From JAHJDR01 sp964609965 (GTDB lineage: Bacteria; UBA10199; JADGCS01), in NCBI GenBank assembly GCA_964609965.1, contig CAZSTS010000017.1:1-46983 (forward strand): a stretch of 46,983 bases of DNA, in the 5' to 3' direction. Positions 8,001-15,800 of this stretch are shown here, piece by piece. Made by a program: the position numbers and the translations under genes. The notes under the pieces are model-generated. The model saw only the letters and a program-made list of their open reading frames with translations, did no database searches and was not told where the DNA came from. Every line of letters begins with the position of its first letter. The first letter of the stretch is position 1.

Positions 8001-10813
8001 ATTCTTATTGGCCGAGTGAAGATGGTTTTAACATAGAGATGGTAACCAATAAAAAAATGTATGGTGTGGGTGATGTTGCAGAAGTTCTTATTAAGTCGCC
8101 GTATGCTAAAGCCCATGCACTTGTATCAATTGAACGTGATCATATTGTTTCGTACGAAGTCAAAAACCTTGAAGGTAGCTCGCCCATTATTAATATTCCA
8201 ATAAAAGAAAGTTATGCTCCCAATGTTTTTGTTAAAGTCATTCTTATCAAAGGATCGAGTGAAATTGATCCTTCTCACTTGAGCAAAGAAGAGGGTAAAA
8301 AGAAACGTTTAGCTCTGCCTTTAGTAAAAACAGGAAGGGTTGAGATCAAGGTAAAACCTCATGGCAAAAAGCTCAAGCTGGTAGTTGAGAGTGAGAAAAA
8401 GATATATAAACCAGGAGATGAAGTTAAATTAAACTTCAAAGTGAATGGTTTTGCTAAAGAGAAAACAGCTGAAATAACTGTGATGGCTGTAGATGAGGGT
8501 GTTGTTTTAGCAGGAGGGTATGTTTTACAGGATCCTTTGTGGACATTATTCGCACCTTATTACCATGCTGTGATGCAGATTGATTCCAGATCTCGTTTTG
8601 TAGGGACTCAAGGCCTAGATGATAAATTAGATGATCCTGCTAGTGGCGGTGGTCGGATGAAAGGTTTTCGCAAAAACTTTATCCCTTTGGCTTACTTCAA
8701 TGGTTCCATCGAAACTGATGATAATGGGGTGGCTTCAGTTTCATTTAAATTACCAGATCAACTTACAACTTTCAAAGTTATGGCTATTGCTAATGCCAAT
8801 AGTGATCAATTTGGTTTGGCTGATACAAGCTTTCAAACTCAAAAAGATATTATGATAAGGCCTGCATTGCCACGGTTTTTAAGGGTTGGAGACAGATTTG
8901 AGTCTGATGTGGTTGTCCACAACCAGACAGATAAAGAATTACAGGTTACCATGGCAGCTCAATCAGATCTTCTTAAAGTGAGCAAAGGAGAGACCGGAAA
9001 CCTCGTTATTCCAGCTAAAACCAGTGTTTCTCATACTGTTGAGTTTATGGCAGATGAAGTTTCTTTTACAGAAAAGGCTGGTGAATTGTTTGGAGAGGAC
9101 AGTGTTCTTGATAAATCTATAATAGCAAATGTGAGAATTTCGGCAAAAACGGATTCAGTAGAAGATAAAGTGGCGATTGAACTGCCTGTTTATTTGGAGC
9201 GACTTGAAGAAACTGTTTCGACTTCGGGTGCTTCTGCAGGCACAGTAACTGAATTTTTTGAAAAAAGTGAAGGGATTGTTGAAAACTATGGTGGCTTAGA
9301 CATTAGTCTCAGTGCTAATCTTTTGTCTCGTGTTAAAGATAAAATTCAGATTCTAAAAGAATACCCTTATGATTGTTTAGAACAACGTCTTAGCAAAATA
9401 TATCCCCTAGTTCTTTTTCCAAAAGTGGATCAATTTTTTGCAGGTAATGAAAGAAATCCTTCAGTGCGTATTGATAGGCTTAAACGGTTTATGAAAAGAC
9501 TCAAAAGTGAACAGGCCTATAATGGAGGTTTTTCTTTTTGGCCTGGTCGAAAAGAATCACCTGCTCTCACGCTCATGGTGGCAGAATTTTTGATACATGC
9601 TCAAAGGGCTGGACTAGACGTCGATGATATCCTTAGAAAAATAGTGAATCGCATAACAGATGTTTATTCAAAGGGCACATCTTATGCGATGCGTGGCTAT
9701 TCTGAATCCTATAAAAAGAAATTAATGGTTCATGCCTTATATGTCATATTCAAATTAGGCGAAGCACAGCCTTCTTATTATCCAGCCTTAAGACAGGTTT
9801 TTTCTGACCTTGACCTTGTCAGCCAGCAGCGTCTGCTAGAAATGTTTGCCTCAGAAAACCCAAAAGACCTACTTATTGATGATTGGTTGGGCCAGATAAA
9901 TAATAAGATTCGTTTGAAAGGTCGGCTGGCGTATGTTGAGACAGGATCTTTGTCTGGTGACTATTACTTTGGTTATTCAAACCGCGTGATGACAGCACAA
10001 GTTCTTCAAACACTTTTAAAGATCAAACCTTCTCATCCTATGGTTTTCCCTCTTTTGTTGGGAATGATGGATGAAAAGAAAAATCAGGCTTATTCAGTAT
10101 CCTATGAATCACTAGCTGTTCTTAAGGCTCTAAAAACATATCAAGCTGCCATGCCCATGCAAACCACTGCGGTGAACGCTAGACTGGTTATGAATGACAA
10201 AGACCTGATCTTTAAAATCCTTGATGTCAAAAAGACTGAAGAACGCATAGAGCTTCCTTTGGATAAGTTGCCTTCAAAAATGAACCTAAAACTTATTAAA
10301 GATACGGGAGATGTTTTCTTTTATGATATGAAGTACAGCTATGCTCTCAAAAAGTTTAGAGAATTTGGATTAGAGGAGGGGATTACAGTTCAAAGAGAAT
10401 ACCAAGACCTACAGGGAAATCCCGTTGATCCTAAAAAACTTGAACATGGCAAGACCTATAAGGTTGTGCTGAATTTCTTTTTTGCTGATCAAACAGATTA
10501 TCTTGTTGTTGAAGAACCTTTGGCAGCAGGGAACGAACCTGTTAATTTTGCACTGAAAACCGTCAGGCAAAGTTTGAGGCAATACGATACAGGCAAAAAC
10601 CCCACACTTAAATGGTATTTAGAACACAAAGAGTTTCACGATAAAAAAATTATTTTGTTTGCAGACCGTATTCCAAGAGGATTTTTTGATTTTACTTATT
10701 TCATTAATGTTACCAATCGTGGCACCTATCTCACCCCACCTGCCAAGGCCATGGAAATGTACGATCCAGATGTTTTTGGGACGACAGGGAAGGAAGATGT
10801 GGTGGTTAATTAG
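5069..10813 (+). CDS. Bacterial alpha-2-macroglobulin lipoprotein (YfhM-like)
   Basis: Bacterial alpha-2-macroglobulins are periplasmic protease traps: a protease cuts a bait loop, the protein collapses around it, and a reactive thioester binds it covalently. The 1914-residue product starts with a lipoprotein-type signal (FISC, Cys17), then shows many Ig-like macroglobulin domains, including DRGLYKPGEELKIKGYLR (about 625-645), the A2M family core (about 1210-1280), and the thioester motif CLEQ at 1436-1439 inside the alpha-helical thioester domain. The intact Cys and Gln predict an active thioester. An Asp/Ser/Gly/Tyr-rich insert (about 583-611, coding 6817-6900) is unusual. The partner pbpC lies downstream beyond a minus-strand block. 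The start has GGAG upstream. The family call is firm; the bait region cannot be placed by eye. Confidence 0.93.
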   Translation: MRKIALSLFCLFFFISCTGANQDSSTKDYLKQYKDQQGPLIVDYHSPTNDVTIDQNKVVIHFSQPMVPLTSLGKAESTGLVTISPKLEGYFKWVNSRTLVYQAKGELPYATTFNVIVSAGKESLLGYAMLKDFSFSFKTPEPRVFQVLPNGESNEISQNPIFRVSFNQAVKAKQLYEKLELTQGEPSQKVKIKTECYYHEELQKTGSGKGCTQVNISPLSKLNKITKVTLKVLKGLEGIQGSDLSKEDYAISYKTHGDFEVTDIKCAKDCLPYSTLHIHATTPIDRTNFHKYVFFDPPVPNVERMYKYWDKINKYLAVSLNFKPSTNYTVTVNPEIKDIYGQETGTKKQFKFQTAPHEPTIFTPYITDQVMSYHSGANLGFLARNVKTATARFKYFNRDSDIISFLEDPNESFDSLVGNAQSWDLTMEFLGKITNKKKYFSIPASKVLGNRKSSVVLSEFYSPDYVHYNHSTKSYEVIHDWVLRQITDLAIDFKLSKTDGLVWVTSLSSAKNLANVRVMIYNPWGKLIYRTLTNSKGFAKIPGRDELHRISRRLVPKDEKKRATDPLYIFAHYGTDRAFVTDYWNDDMGYGYYGYDDYSDSDDDSDSSNQKPKETVKVRGHVLTDRGLYKPGEELKIKGYLRQITATGLKPFLDPVTVVIKEPRQSKPIKIDVTPNSRGNFSVSHTLSEYGQLGHYSIKILPQVEGADINSYAGFRVEKFRKPEFKVTFDKANKEFFKGDQIKFDIRANYLFGAPMKKAPISTYVASFLTSYYPKNDLELRFGRLYEHRKEHQQQIYKLGKSIEAKLDDKGLYAIQYETQKLYKDFIDPIRIRFEAEVKDVSKQSQASTKRILMHPASYYVGGKVNQLFYDENEKIQLEFATLSPEGKILIDKEVAVDLMRVKWISVKRETLHSQYETETKRIEERLDGCIKKTQKENNACDFAAKESGYYFFKLSSKDSQGRLSISEIPFYVTGSNYSYWPSEDGFNIEMVTNKKMYGVGDVAEVLIKSPYAKAHALVSIERDHIVSYEVKNLEGSSPIINIPIKESYAPNVFVKVILIKGSSEIDPSHLSKEEGKKKRLALPLVKTGRVEIKVKPHGKKLKLVVESEKKIYKPGDEVKLNFKVNGFAKEKTAEITVMAVDEGVVLAGGYVLQDPLWTLFAPYYHAVMQIDSRSRFVGTQGLDDKLDDPASGGGRMKGFRKNFIPLAYFNGSIETDDNGVASVSFKLPDQLTTFKVMAIANANSDQFGLADTSFQTQKDIMIRPALPRFLRVGDRFESDVVVHNQTDKELQVTMAAQSDLLKVSKGETGNLVIPAKTSVSHTVEFMADEVSFTEKAGELFGEDSVLDKSIIANVRISAKTDSVEDKVAIELPVYLERLEETVSTSGASAGTVTEFFEKSEGIVENYGGLDISLSANLLSRVKDKIQILKEYPYDCLEQRLSKIYPLVLFPKVDQFFAGNERNPSVRIDRLKRFMKRLKSEQAYNGGFSFWPGRKESPALTLMVAEFLIHAQRAGLDVDDILRKIVNRITDVYSKGTSYAMRGYSESYKKKLMVHALYVIFKLGEAQPSYYPALRQVFSDLDLVSQQRLLEMFASENPKDLLIDDWLGQINNKIRLKGRLAYVETGSLSGDYYFGYSNRVMTAQVLQTLLKIKPSHPMVFPLLLGMMDEKKNQAYSVSYESLAVLKALKTYQAAMPMQTTAVNARLVMNDKDLIFKILDVKKTEERIELPLDKLPSKMNLKLIKDTGDVFFYDMKYSYALKKFREFGLEEGITVQREYQDLQGNPVDPKKLEHGKTYKVVLNFFFADQTDYLVVEEPLAAGNEPVNFALKTVRQSLRQYDTGKNPTLKWYLEHKEFHDKKIILFADRIPRGFFDFTYFINVTNRGTYLTPPAKAMEMYDPDVFGTTGKEDVVVN

Positions 10814-10888
10814 TTATGAGTGATGAGTAATGAGAGATGAGTGGGGAAAAAACATTTTTTCTCATGACTCATTGCTCATAGCTCATTA
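10814..10888. terminator. Inverted heptad arrays between convergent genes, likely bidirectional terminator
   Basis: Four direct heptads (TTATGAG, TGATGAG, TAATGAG, AGATGAG; 10814-10841) are followed by a loop holding GAAAAAACATTTTTTC and four complementary heptads (CTCATGA, CTCATTG, CTCATAG, CTCATTA; 10861-10888). The array starts right after the macroglobulin stop and ends two bases before the htpX stop. It can fold into a long hairpin with A and T runs near its centre, fitting a terminator for both strands. The termination role is inferred. Confidence 0.65.
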
Positions 10889-10890
10889 CT

Positions 10891-12123
10891 TTACTGTTTC
10901 GTATAATCACTAACGTTATATTCAACAGAACAATGTGGACACGTAATTTTCTTACCAGCATAAGCAGGTGGGATTTTGAGTTTTGTTTCGCAGGGACAAG
11001 GAATAAAGATATAGTTATTTGCCTTCCAGACCGTGTCTGTTGTTTCTCGGTGTCTTTTGTGAGATGAACTGTCATCAGTTGCCACAGCCATCATGGGCAA
11101 ACCAGCGGTCTTAATCATATCCATACCAGGAATCACAGATTTTGATTCCTTCATCACTTCTTTGTAGGCCGTATCATAATTTTTGTATGAAACCGTTCCG
11201 GCTGTTGTTGATAGTCCGGCCATTTTATTCAAAATGGCGACGCGTTTAGAAATAGCTGGGTGCGTGCTCGATAAGTCACTCAGGCCTTTTTTGGTAAAGG
11301 CTAAAGGATTAACAATGTACATGGGGGCTGTTGCCTTTGAGGCGCCTTTGAGTTTTTCTGTATTTGACGAAATCTTTTGGAGCGCATTAGCAAGGCCTTC
11401 GGGATATCTGGTGTATTGCGCTGCTGAGGCATCTGCCAAAAATTCACGACGACGTGAGACAGCAAAATAGATGAGCTGTGCAATGATGGGAGCCAATATC
11501 ATGAGCACAATCGCCACAACCGCAATAATAAGCTGAGCTTGTCCGCCGCCTGATGAGGATGAAGAACGACTTCTGCTTCTACCAAAGAACATGGATCTTA
11601 TTCCCACATCAGCCAAAATAACAATAGCGCCCATCATAGCGCTGATCATCATCATATAAAGAATGTCTCGATTATTAATGTGAGCCAATTCATGGGCTAT
11701 CACACCTTGGAGTTCGCTACGATTAAGCCTTTCGAGAAGGCCTGTTGTCACGGCCACAGAGGCCTTTTGCGGGTTTCGTCCAGTGGCAAAGGCGTTTGGA
11801 GCAGGGGAGTCTATGATGTATATTTTTGGCATGTAGGCAAGTCCCGAAGCAATCTTCATTTCTTCTACAATGTTGTAGAGCTTGGGAGAGTCTTGCTTTT
11901 TGATTTGCTTGGCGCCGCTCATCAAAAGAAAAACAGAGTCTCCACTGTAATAACTGATAAGAAGTAAAACGAGCCAAACAATCAGGGCAATGCCAAGACC
12001 AAACAAACCGGCACCAGGAGACACGAATTCCGCCACGACAAAACCAGTGGCAAAGAGAAAAAGGGCCATGCCCATTATGAGAAAAGCAGTTTTGCGTTTA
12101 TTGGCTCTGATTTGGTCGAACAT
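10891..12123 (-). CDS. htpX: HtpX-like membrane M48 metalloprotease with C-terminal zinc ribbon
   Basis: HtpX-type proteases degrade damaged or misfolded inner-membrane proteins. The zinc-binding HEXXH motif is at 144-148 (HELAHINNRD), with two N-terminal helices (about 11-60), two more around 160-225, and the third zinc ligand probably in RRREFLADASA. At 410 residues it is about 110 longer than ordinary HtpX (about 290). The extension ends in a CPC-x(n)-CPHC zinc ribbon (about 377-402), which usual HtpX lacks. It lies downstream of lemA on the same strand, a common pairing. The 5' leader is a heptad array that itself supplies GAGGA near the start codon. Substrates are unknown. Confidence 0.88.
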   Translation of the reverse strand: MFDQIRANKRKTAFLIMGMALFLFATGFVVAEFVSPGAGLFGLGIALIVWLVLLLISYYSGDSVFLLMSGAKQIKKQDSPKLYNIVEEMKIASGLAYMPKIYIIDSPAPNAFATGRNPQKASVAVTTGLLERLNRSELQGVIAHELAHINNRDILYMMMISAMMGAIVILADVGIRSMFFGRSRSRSSSSSGGGQAQLIIAVVAIVLMILAPIIAQLIYFAVSRRREFLADASAAQYTRYPEGLANALQKISSNTEKLKGASKATAPMYIVNPLAFTKKGLSDLSSTHPAISKRVAILNKMAGLSTTAGTVSYKNYDTAYKEVMKESKSVIPGMDMIKTAGLPMMAVATDDSSSHKRHRETTDTVWKANNYIFIPCPCETKLKIPPAYAGKKITCPHCSVEYNVSDYTKQ

Positions 12124-12127
12124 TCGA

Positions 12128-12155
12128 TCGTTCCTCGTGCCTCGTACTTCGTTCT
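12128..12155 (-). repeat. Heptad tandem array (4 x 7 bp) in the htpX leader
   Basis: Plus-strand units are TCGTTCC, TCGTGCC, TCGTACT and TCGTTCT. The array fills the lemA-htpX gap, starting 5 bp from the htpX start codon. Read on the minus strand it gives GAGGAACG, which could serve as the ribosome-binding site. Confidence 0.75.
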
Positions 12156-12161
12156 TCGGAA

Positions 12162-12719
12162 TTAAAACGCTACTTTAGGAACTGCGCGTTCTGCAGCGTC
12201 TTCCACTTCAAAAAACTCAGCTTGTTTGAAATTAAACATGCCTGCAATGATGTTGGAGGGGAACATTTCTGTCTTATTATTAAGCTTCATCACAGAATCA
12301 TTATAAAATTGTCTGGCAAAGCTGATTTTGTTCTCAGTTGTTGTGAGTTCTTCTTGCAAGGCCAAGAAATTCTGGTTTGCCTTTAAATCAGGATAGTTTT
12401 CAGAGACAGCAAAGAGTGATTTAAGAGTTTGGCTGAGCATGTTCTCTATTTTTGCAGTGTCAGCAATAGACCCTGAGACATTAACAGCCTGTTGTCTGGC
12501 CTTTGTCACAGCTTCGAGCGTTTCGCGCTCATGTTGCATGTATCCCTTCACAGTTTCTAAGAGATTGGGAATGAGGTCATGACGGCGTTTGAGCTGCACA
12601 TCGATCTGTGACCAGGAATTTTTTACTTCGTTCCTTAAGCGTACCAGACCATTGTAGATGCCAATGATAAAAAAGACGAATAAAACGATAATCACTAATA
12701 AAATAATAAAAATACTCAT
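12162..12719 (-). CDS. lemA: LemA family membrane protein
   Basis: One N-terminal membrane helix (about 2-24) is followed by the LemA signature region (VKNSWSQIDVQLKRRHDLIPNLL split across about 37-58) and long amphipathic helices to the C-terminus. The 185-residue length is typical. LemA proteins are inner-membrane proteins with a helical bundle domain whose biochemical role is not established. They often sit next to HtpX-type proteases or TPM-domain proteins, as here, so a shared job in membrane-protein quality control is likely but inferred. It lies 15 bp downstream of the zinc-ribbon gene and about 40 bp upstream of htpX, so the three probably form an operon. Confidence 0.93.
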   Translation of the reverse strand: MSIFIILLVIIVLFVFFIIGIYNGLVRLRNEVKNSWSQIDVQLKRRHDLIPNLLETVKGYMQHERETLEAVTKARQQAVNVSGSIADTAKIENMLSQTLKSLFAVSENYPDLKANQNFLALQEELTTTENKISFARQFYNDSVMKLNNKTEMFPSNIIAGMFNFKQAEFFEVEDAAERAVPKVAF

Positions 12720-12734
12720 AGAATCTCCTATATA

Positions 12735-13130
12735 TTAAGTTTTAAAAACTTCTCCTAAAAAACTTACCATTTTTTCTGTTCCCGTGTTTGTTTCTTTTGT
12801 AAACTTTTGGATCGTTTGGCTAAGCTCACCCGCATCAAACCAGAGTCCATCTCCTTTAGGGCAGCGATCAATAATCAGTTTGGATTCAATATCGAGACAG
12901 GTTTTAATCATTTTTTTATGACAGCGGGGGCAGGGGCGTTTTTTTTCGCTTATGGGAACTATGGGAAGATGGTTCAAGTCAGGCAGGCTGAAGTCAAGTC
13001 CATGAAGTTCAGATAGACAATTGATTTCACCCTCATCAAACCAAAAACCCTTGCACTGATGACAAAAATCCAATTCGATTTCGTTTCTTTCAACAACAAT
13101 GAGAGGGGCTTTGCACACAGGACATTTCAT
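12735..13130 (-). CDS. Double TFIIB-type zinc-ribbon protein
   Basis: The product has two treble-cysteine zinc ribbons of the zf-TFIIB type: CPVCKAPL...CHQCKGFWFDEGE and CPRCHKKM...CPKGDGLWFDAGE. The second ribbon has CPKG where the first has CHQC, so one cysteine may be missing from its second knuckle. The Trp-Phe-Asp-x-Gly-Glu tail after each ribbon is typical of this small-protein family, whose function is unknown. I chose the ATG at 13130 (MKCPVCK); the open frame also reaches a TTG at 13166, which would add an unconserved basic leader. It is probably the first gene of an operon with lemA and htpX. The HtpX C-terminus also carries a zinc ribbon, which may link the three functionally. Confidence 0.82.
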   Translation of the reverse strand: MKCPVCKAPLIVVERNEIELDFCHQCKGFWFDEGEINCLSELHGLDFSLPDLNHLPIVPISEKKRPCPRCHKKMIKTCLDIESKLIIDRCPKGDGLWFDAGELSQTIQKFTKETNTGTEKMVSFLGEVFKT

Positions 13131-13226
13131 GAGGGATTTGGTAGACTTAAATCTATTAAAATGCAATTATTATTGTTTCTTTCCTTCATTGAAACTTCTT
13201 TCAAAAAGACCTAACAAACTTAAGTG

Positions 13227-15458
13227 ATGAGAAAAACATTCATACTCATTATTACTGCCTCATTATTATTTATTTTATTTGATCTAATAAATATATTTCC
13301 AAAACCAGGGCTATTAAAAGAGTATGAAATAAGTCGATCAATCAAAATCTATTCTTCTGATGGCACTTTACTCAGAAATACATTGTCAAAAAAAGGTGGT
13401 CGGCGTGGATGGGTAAAGCTTCATGAAGTTTCACCTGATTTTAAACATCTTCTCATTTCTACAGAAGATAAACGCTTTTACACTCATCCTGGAGTTGATG
13501 TGTTGGCCTTAGGCCGAGCCACGTATCAATTTATAAGACAGGGCAAGGTTGTTTCTGGGGCGTCAACACTTCCTATGCAGCTAGCAAGGATGGTGAGAGG
13601 TGGGAAGAGATCCATTTTAAATAAAGGCAAAGAAATTCTCTTTGCATTGCATTTAGAGTTGGCCTTATCCAAAAAAGAAATATGTGAGATTTATCTTAAT
13701 CAACTCCCTTTTGGAAATGAAATCTATGGTCTATCTGAAGCGAGTGCGACTTATTTTAAAAAACACCCAAAAGATCTTTCGCTCTCAGAATCAGCTTATT
13801 TATTAGGCATCATACGAGCGCCCAGTTATTATAACCCTTATGAAAAGCCAAAGGAGACATTACTTCATAGGAATAAGGTTCTTCAAACTTATCAAAAGAA
13901 GCATAAAGGTCTCAAAGAGAAAGTCATTCAGGCTTTTCAAGAAAAAATCGTTGTCTATCCTTTAAAACAGAGATTCATGGCCCCTCATTTTACAGATTTT
14001 GTTTTGAGAAATACTTCTCGCAAAACAACTACCATGCGTACGTCATTGGACATTGAGCTTAATGAGAGAGTGGCTGATATTATAAAACAACAACTCTCTT
14101 TTTTAGAACGAAAAAATGTATCTCAAGCCAGCGCTTTGGTTGTGCATAATCAAACAGGTCAAATAGTCGCTTACGTTGGGTCAAATGATTATTGGGATGA
14201 TCGGTTCCAGGGCATGATTGATGGGGTGAACCAAAAGCGCCAGCCTGGTTCAGCGCTCAAGACATTCACTTATGCTAAGGCTCTTGAGTTAGGTGTTTCT
14301 CCTTCACACGTTCTTCCAGATGTTAAGCAATCCTTTTTAAGTGGCGTAGGTGATTATATTCCCGAGAATTATGATAGGCATTTTCGTGGGCCGGTGCTTT
14401 TGAGAGACGCTTTAGCTAATTCTCTCAATGTGCCTGCTGTGAATCTCTTGCAAGAGATAGGTGTTCCCCATCTTTATGAGGTCCTCAAAGAATTAAAGTT
14501 GAGTCAGCTCAAAGAAAAACCTTCTTATTATGGTTTGGGTCTCACTTTAGGCAATGTTGAAACAAGCCTGTTTGAACTTGTAAGAGCTTATTCTATTTTT
14601 GGTCGTTCAGGACAGTTTTGTGATCTGACATTCCTTTATCAAGAGAATCAGAAGTCGTGCTATGATAAAAAGGATCAGTTGATTCTTTCAAATCGTAGCT
14701 TACAGATTGTGAGAGATTTTCTTTCGGATAACCATGCTAGAGAGATTTCTTTTGGGAGATCTAGTCCCTTAAATTTTGATTACCCTGTGATGATCAAAAC
14801 AGGGACTTCACAGAATTATCGAGATAACTGGACATTAGCAGTGACACCAGACTTCACTGTGGGTGTTTGGGCAGGGAATTTTAATGCTGATCCCATGCTC
14901 AATGTTTCGGGTGTGACGGGTGCGGCGCCTATTGCGCATGAGATAGTATCCTTTCTCCATGAAAAAAATCCTTGGCATGCGTGGTCAGATGAAATCAGTT
15001 TAGAAAAACATCGTGTTTGTTCGCTTTCGGGAAAAAATCCCACAAAGCATTGTCCTCATATGAGAGAAGAATTTTTGCAAGCTCACCATCCTGATTCGGA
15101 TTGTAAATTTCACACAGACTCTTTTCTCAACCTTCCTTTAGTCTATCGCCTATGGCAACAAGAGAACCTTCCACAAACGATAAAACCAATGGTTTTGCAG
15201 AAAAATTCTTTGAATGCTTTTTCTATACTGTCTCCTGAAAATGGGGCCACTTATCAAATTGATCCCCTGCGCCCTAAAAAGGCACAATATCTTTCCTTAA
15301 GAACAAGTCAGCAGAGTGATAAATATGAGGTCTATTTGAACGGTCATTTAATATCATATCAAGAGGCAATGAAAATTGAGCTGGTTCCGGGTCGTCATGA
15401 ATTGAAAATACTCTTAGAGGAATCTTTATTGGATAAGGTGAGGTGGGACGTTCATTAG
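13227..15458 (+). CDS. pbpC: Penicillin-binding protein 1C (bifunctional glycosyltransferase/transpeptidase)
   Basis: Class A PBPs polymerise and cross-link peptidoglycan in the periplasm. A membrane anchor (about 3-20) is followed by the GT51 domain with EDKRFYTHPGVD (catalytic Glu80) and GASTLPMQLARM, then a transpeptidase with SALK (Ser342), SLN (399-401) and KTGTS (524-528), and a C-terminal BiPBP_C domain (about 665-740, starting SPENGATYQIDP). Length of about 743 residues is right for PBP1C. Three cysteines lie between transpeptidase and tail. GTG at 13224 directly precedes the chosen ATG. It belongs with the upstream alpha-2-macroglobulin, as in Escherichia coli yfhM-pbpC, where the pair is thought to trap invading proteases and repair wall breaches. 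Its last codons form one arm of a long palindrome. Confidence 0.94.
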   Translation: MRKTFILIITASLLFILFDLINIFPKPGLLKEYEISRSIKIYSSDGTLLRNTLSKKGGRRGWVKLHEVSPDFKHLLISTEDKRFYTHPGVDVLALGRATYQFIRQGKVVSGASTLPMQLARMVRGGKRSILNKGKEILFALHLELALSKKEICEIYLNQLPFGNEIYGLSEASATYFKKHPKDLSLSESAYLLGIIRAPSYYNPYEKPKETLLHRNKVLQTYQKKHKGLKEKVIQAFQEKIVVYPLKQRFMAPHFTDFVLRNTSRKTTTMRTSLDIELNERVADIIKQQLSFLERKNVSQASALVVHNQTGQIVAYVGSNDYWDDRFQGMIDGVNQKRQPGSALKTFTYAKALELGVSPSHVLPDVKQSFLSGVGDYIPENYDRHFRGPVLLRDALANSLNVPAVNLLQEIGVPHLYEVLKELKLSQLKEKPSYYGLGLTLGNVETSLFELVRAYSIFGRSGQFCDLTFLYQENQKSCYDKKDQLILSNRSLQIVRDFLSDNHAREISFGRSSPLNFDYPVMIKTGTSQNYRDNWTLAVTPDFTVGVWAGNFNADPMLNVSGVTGAAPIAHEIVSFLHEKNPWHAWSDEISLEKHRVCSLSGKNPTKHCPHMREEFLQAHHPDSDCKFHTDSFLNLPLVYRLWQQENLPQTIKPMVLQKNSLNAFSILSPENGATYQIDPLRPKKAQYLSLRTSQQSDKYEVYLNGHLISYQEAMKIELVPGRHELKILLEESLLDKVRWDVH

Positions 15459-15534
15459 GGTATATTTTTATCACTGGGCCCCCAGTCAGCATTCGCTGAC
15501 AGCCCCGGTGAAAAAACATACCCTAATGAACGTC
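15447..15534. repeat. 88-bp nested palindrome overlapping the pbpC stop codon
   Basis: Arms at 15447-15463 and 15518-15534 are perfect 17-bp inverted copies. Pairing continues inward with few mismatches (CACTGGG against CCCCGGTG), and the centre is GTCAGC-ATTC-GCTGAC (15485-15500). The left arm includes the pbpC stop. It could act as a terminator or RNA stabiliser, and its core matches the palindromes at 15712 and 36025. Confidence 0.85.
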
Positions 15535-15702
15535 TAGGGAAGGGCAGAGGATTTTTATCACAAGGATTAATGGGTGTAACTTGACATAATTACATGTCTT
15601 TTCGCAGCGTGCCATAAATTTTAACATTTATCAGTTTTTCCACTAGTTTTAAGCAACTTGAGGCCCTAGTTAGCCGAAAAAGTAAGTGACTAAATGTTTC
15701 TA
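15535..15702. other. Intergenic stretch between two palindromes
   Basis: Together with the flanking palindromes this makes a gap of over 300 bp without a gene. I see no coding frame. It holds TTGACATAAT at 15581-15590, resembling the direct repeats upstream of the large surface-protein gene (41292-41358), but no convincing -10 box at 17 bp. Confidence 0.4.
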
Positions 15703-15736
15703 TCCGCCTTCGTCAGCCTAGGCTGACTATGGCGGA
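15703..15736. repeat. Dispersed palindrome with core GTCAGC-CTAG-GCTGAC
   Basis: TCCGCC (15703-15708) pairs with GGCGGA (15731-15736) around the perfect 16-bp palindrome 15712-15727. GCGC-containing sequence follows (15739-15753), forming a further small hairpin. A related copy lies at 36016-36047. Confidence 0.8.
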
Positions 15737-15800
15737 CAGGCGCACTACGCGCCAATGTTTTTTCGTTGGATCGTTGGAGCATTGGCTCAATAAATCTTGC

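Noticed and set aside
11183..12178. Plus-strand open frames opposite htpX
   Set aside because: They overlap a conserved protease gene with intact HEXXH on the other strand.
15729..15800. N-terminal extension of the lipoprotein gene to ATG 15729
   Set aside because: The start lies inside a dispersed palindrome and would put 24 residues before a clear signal peptide.
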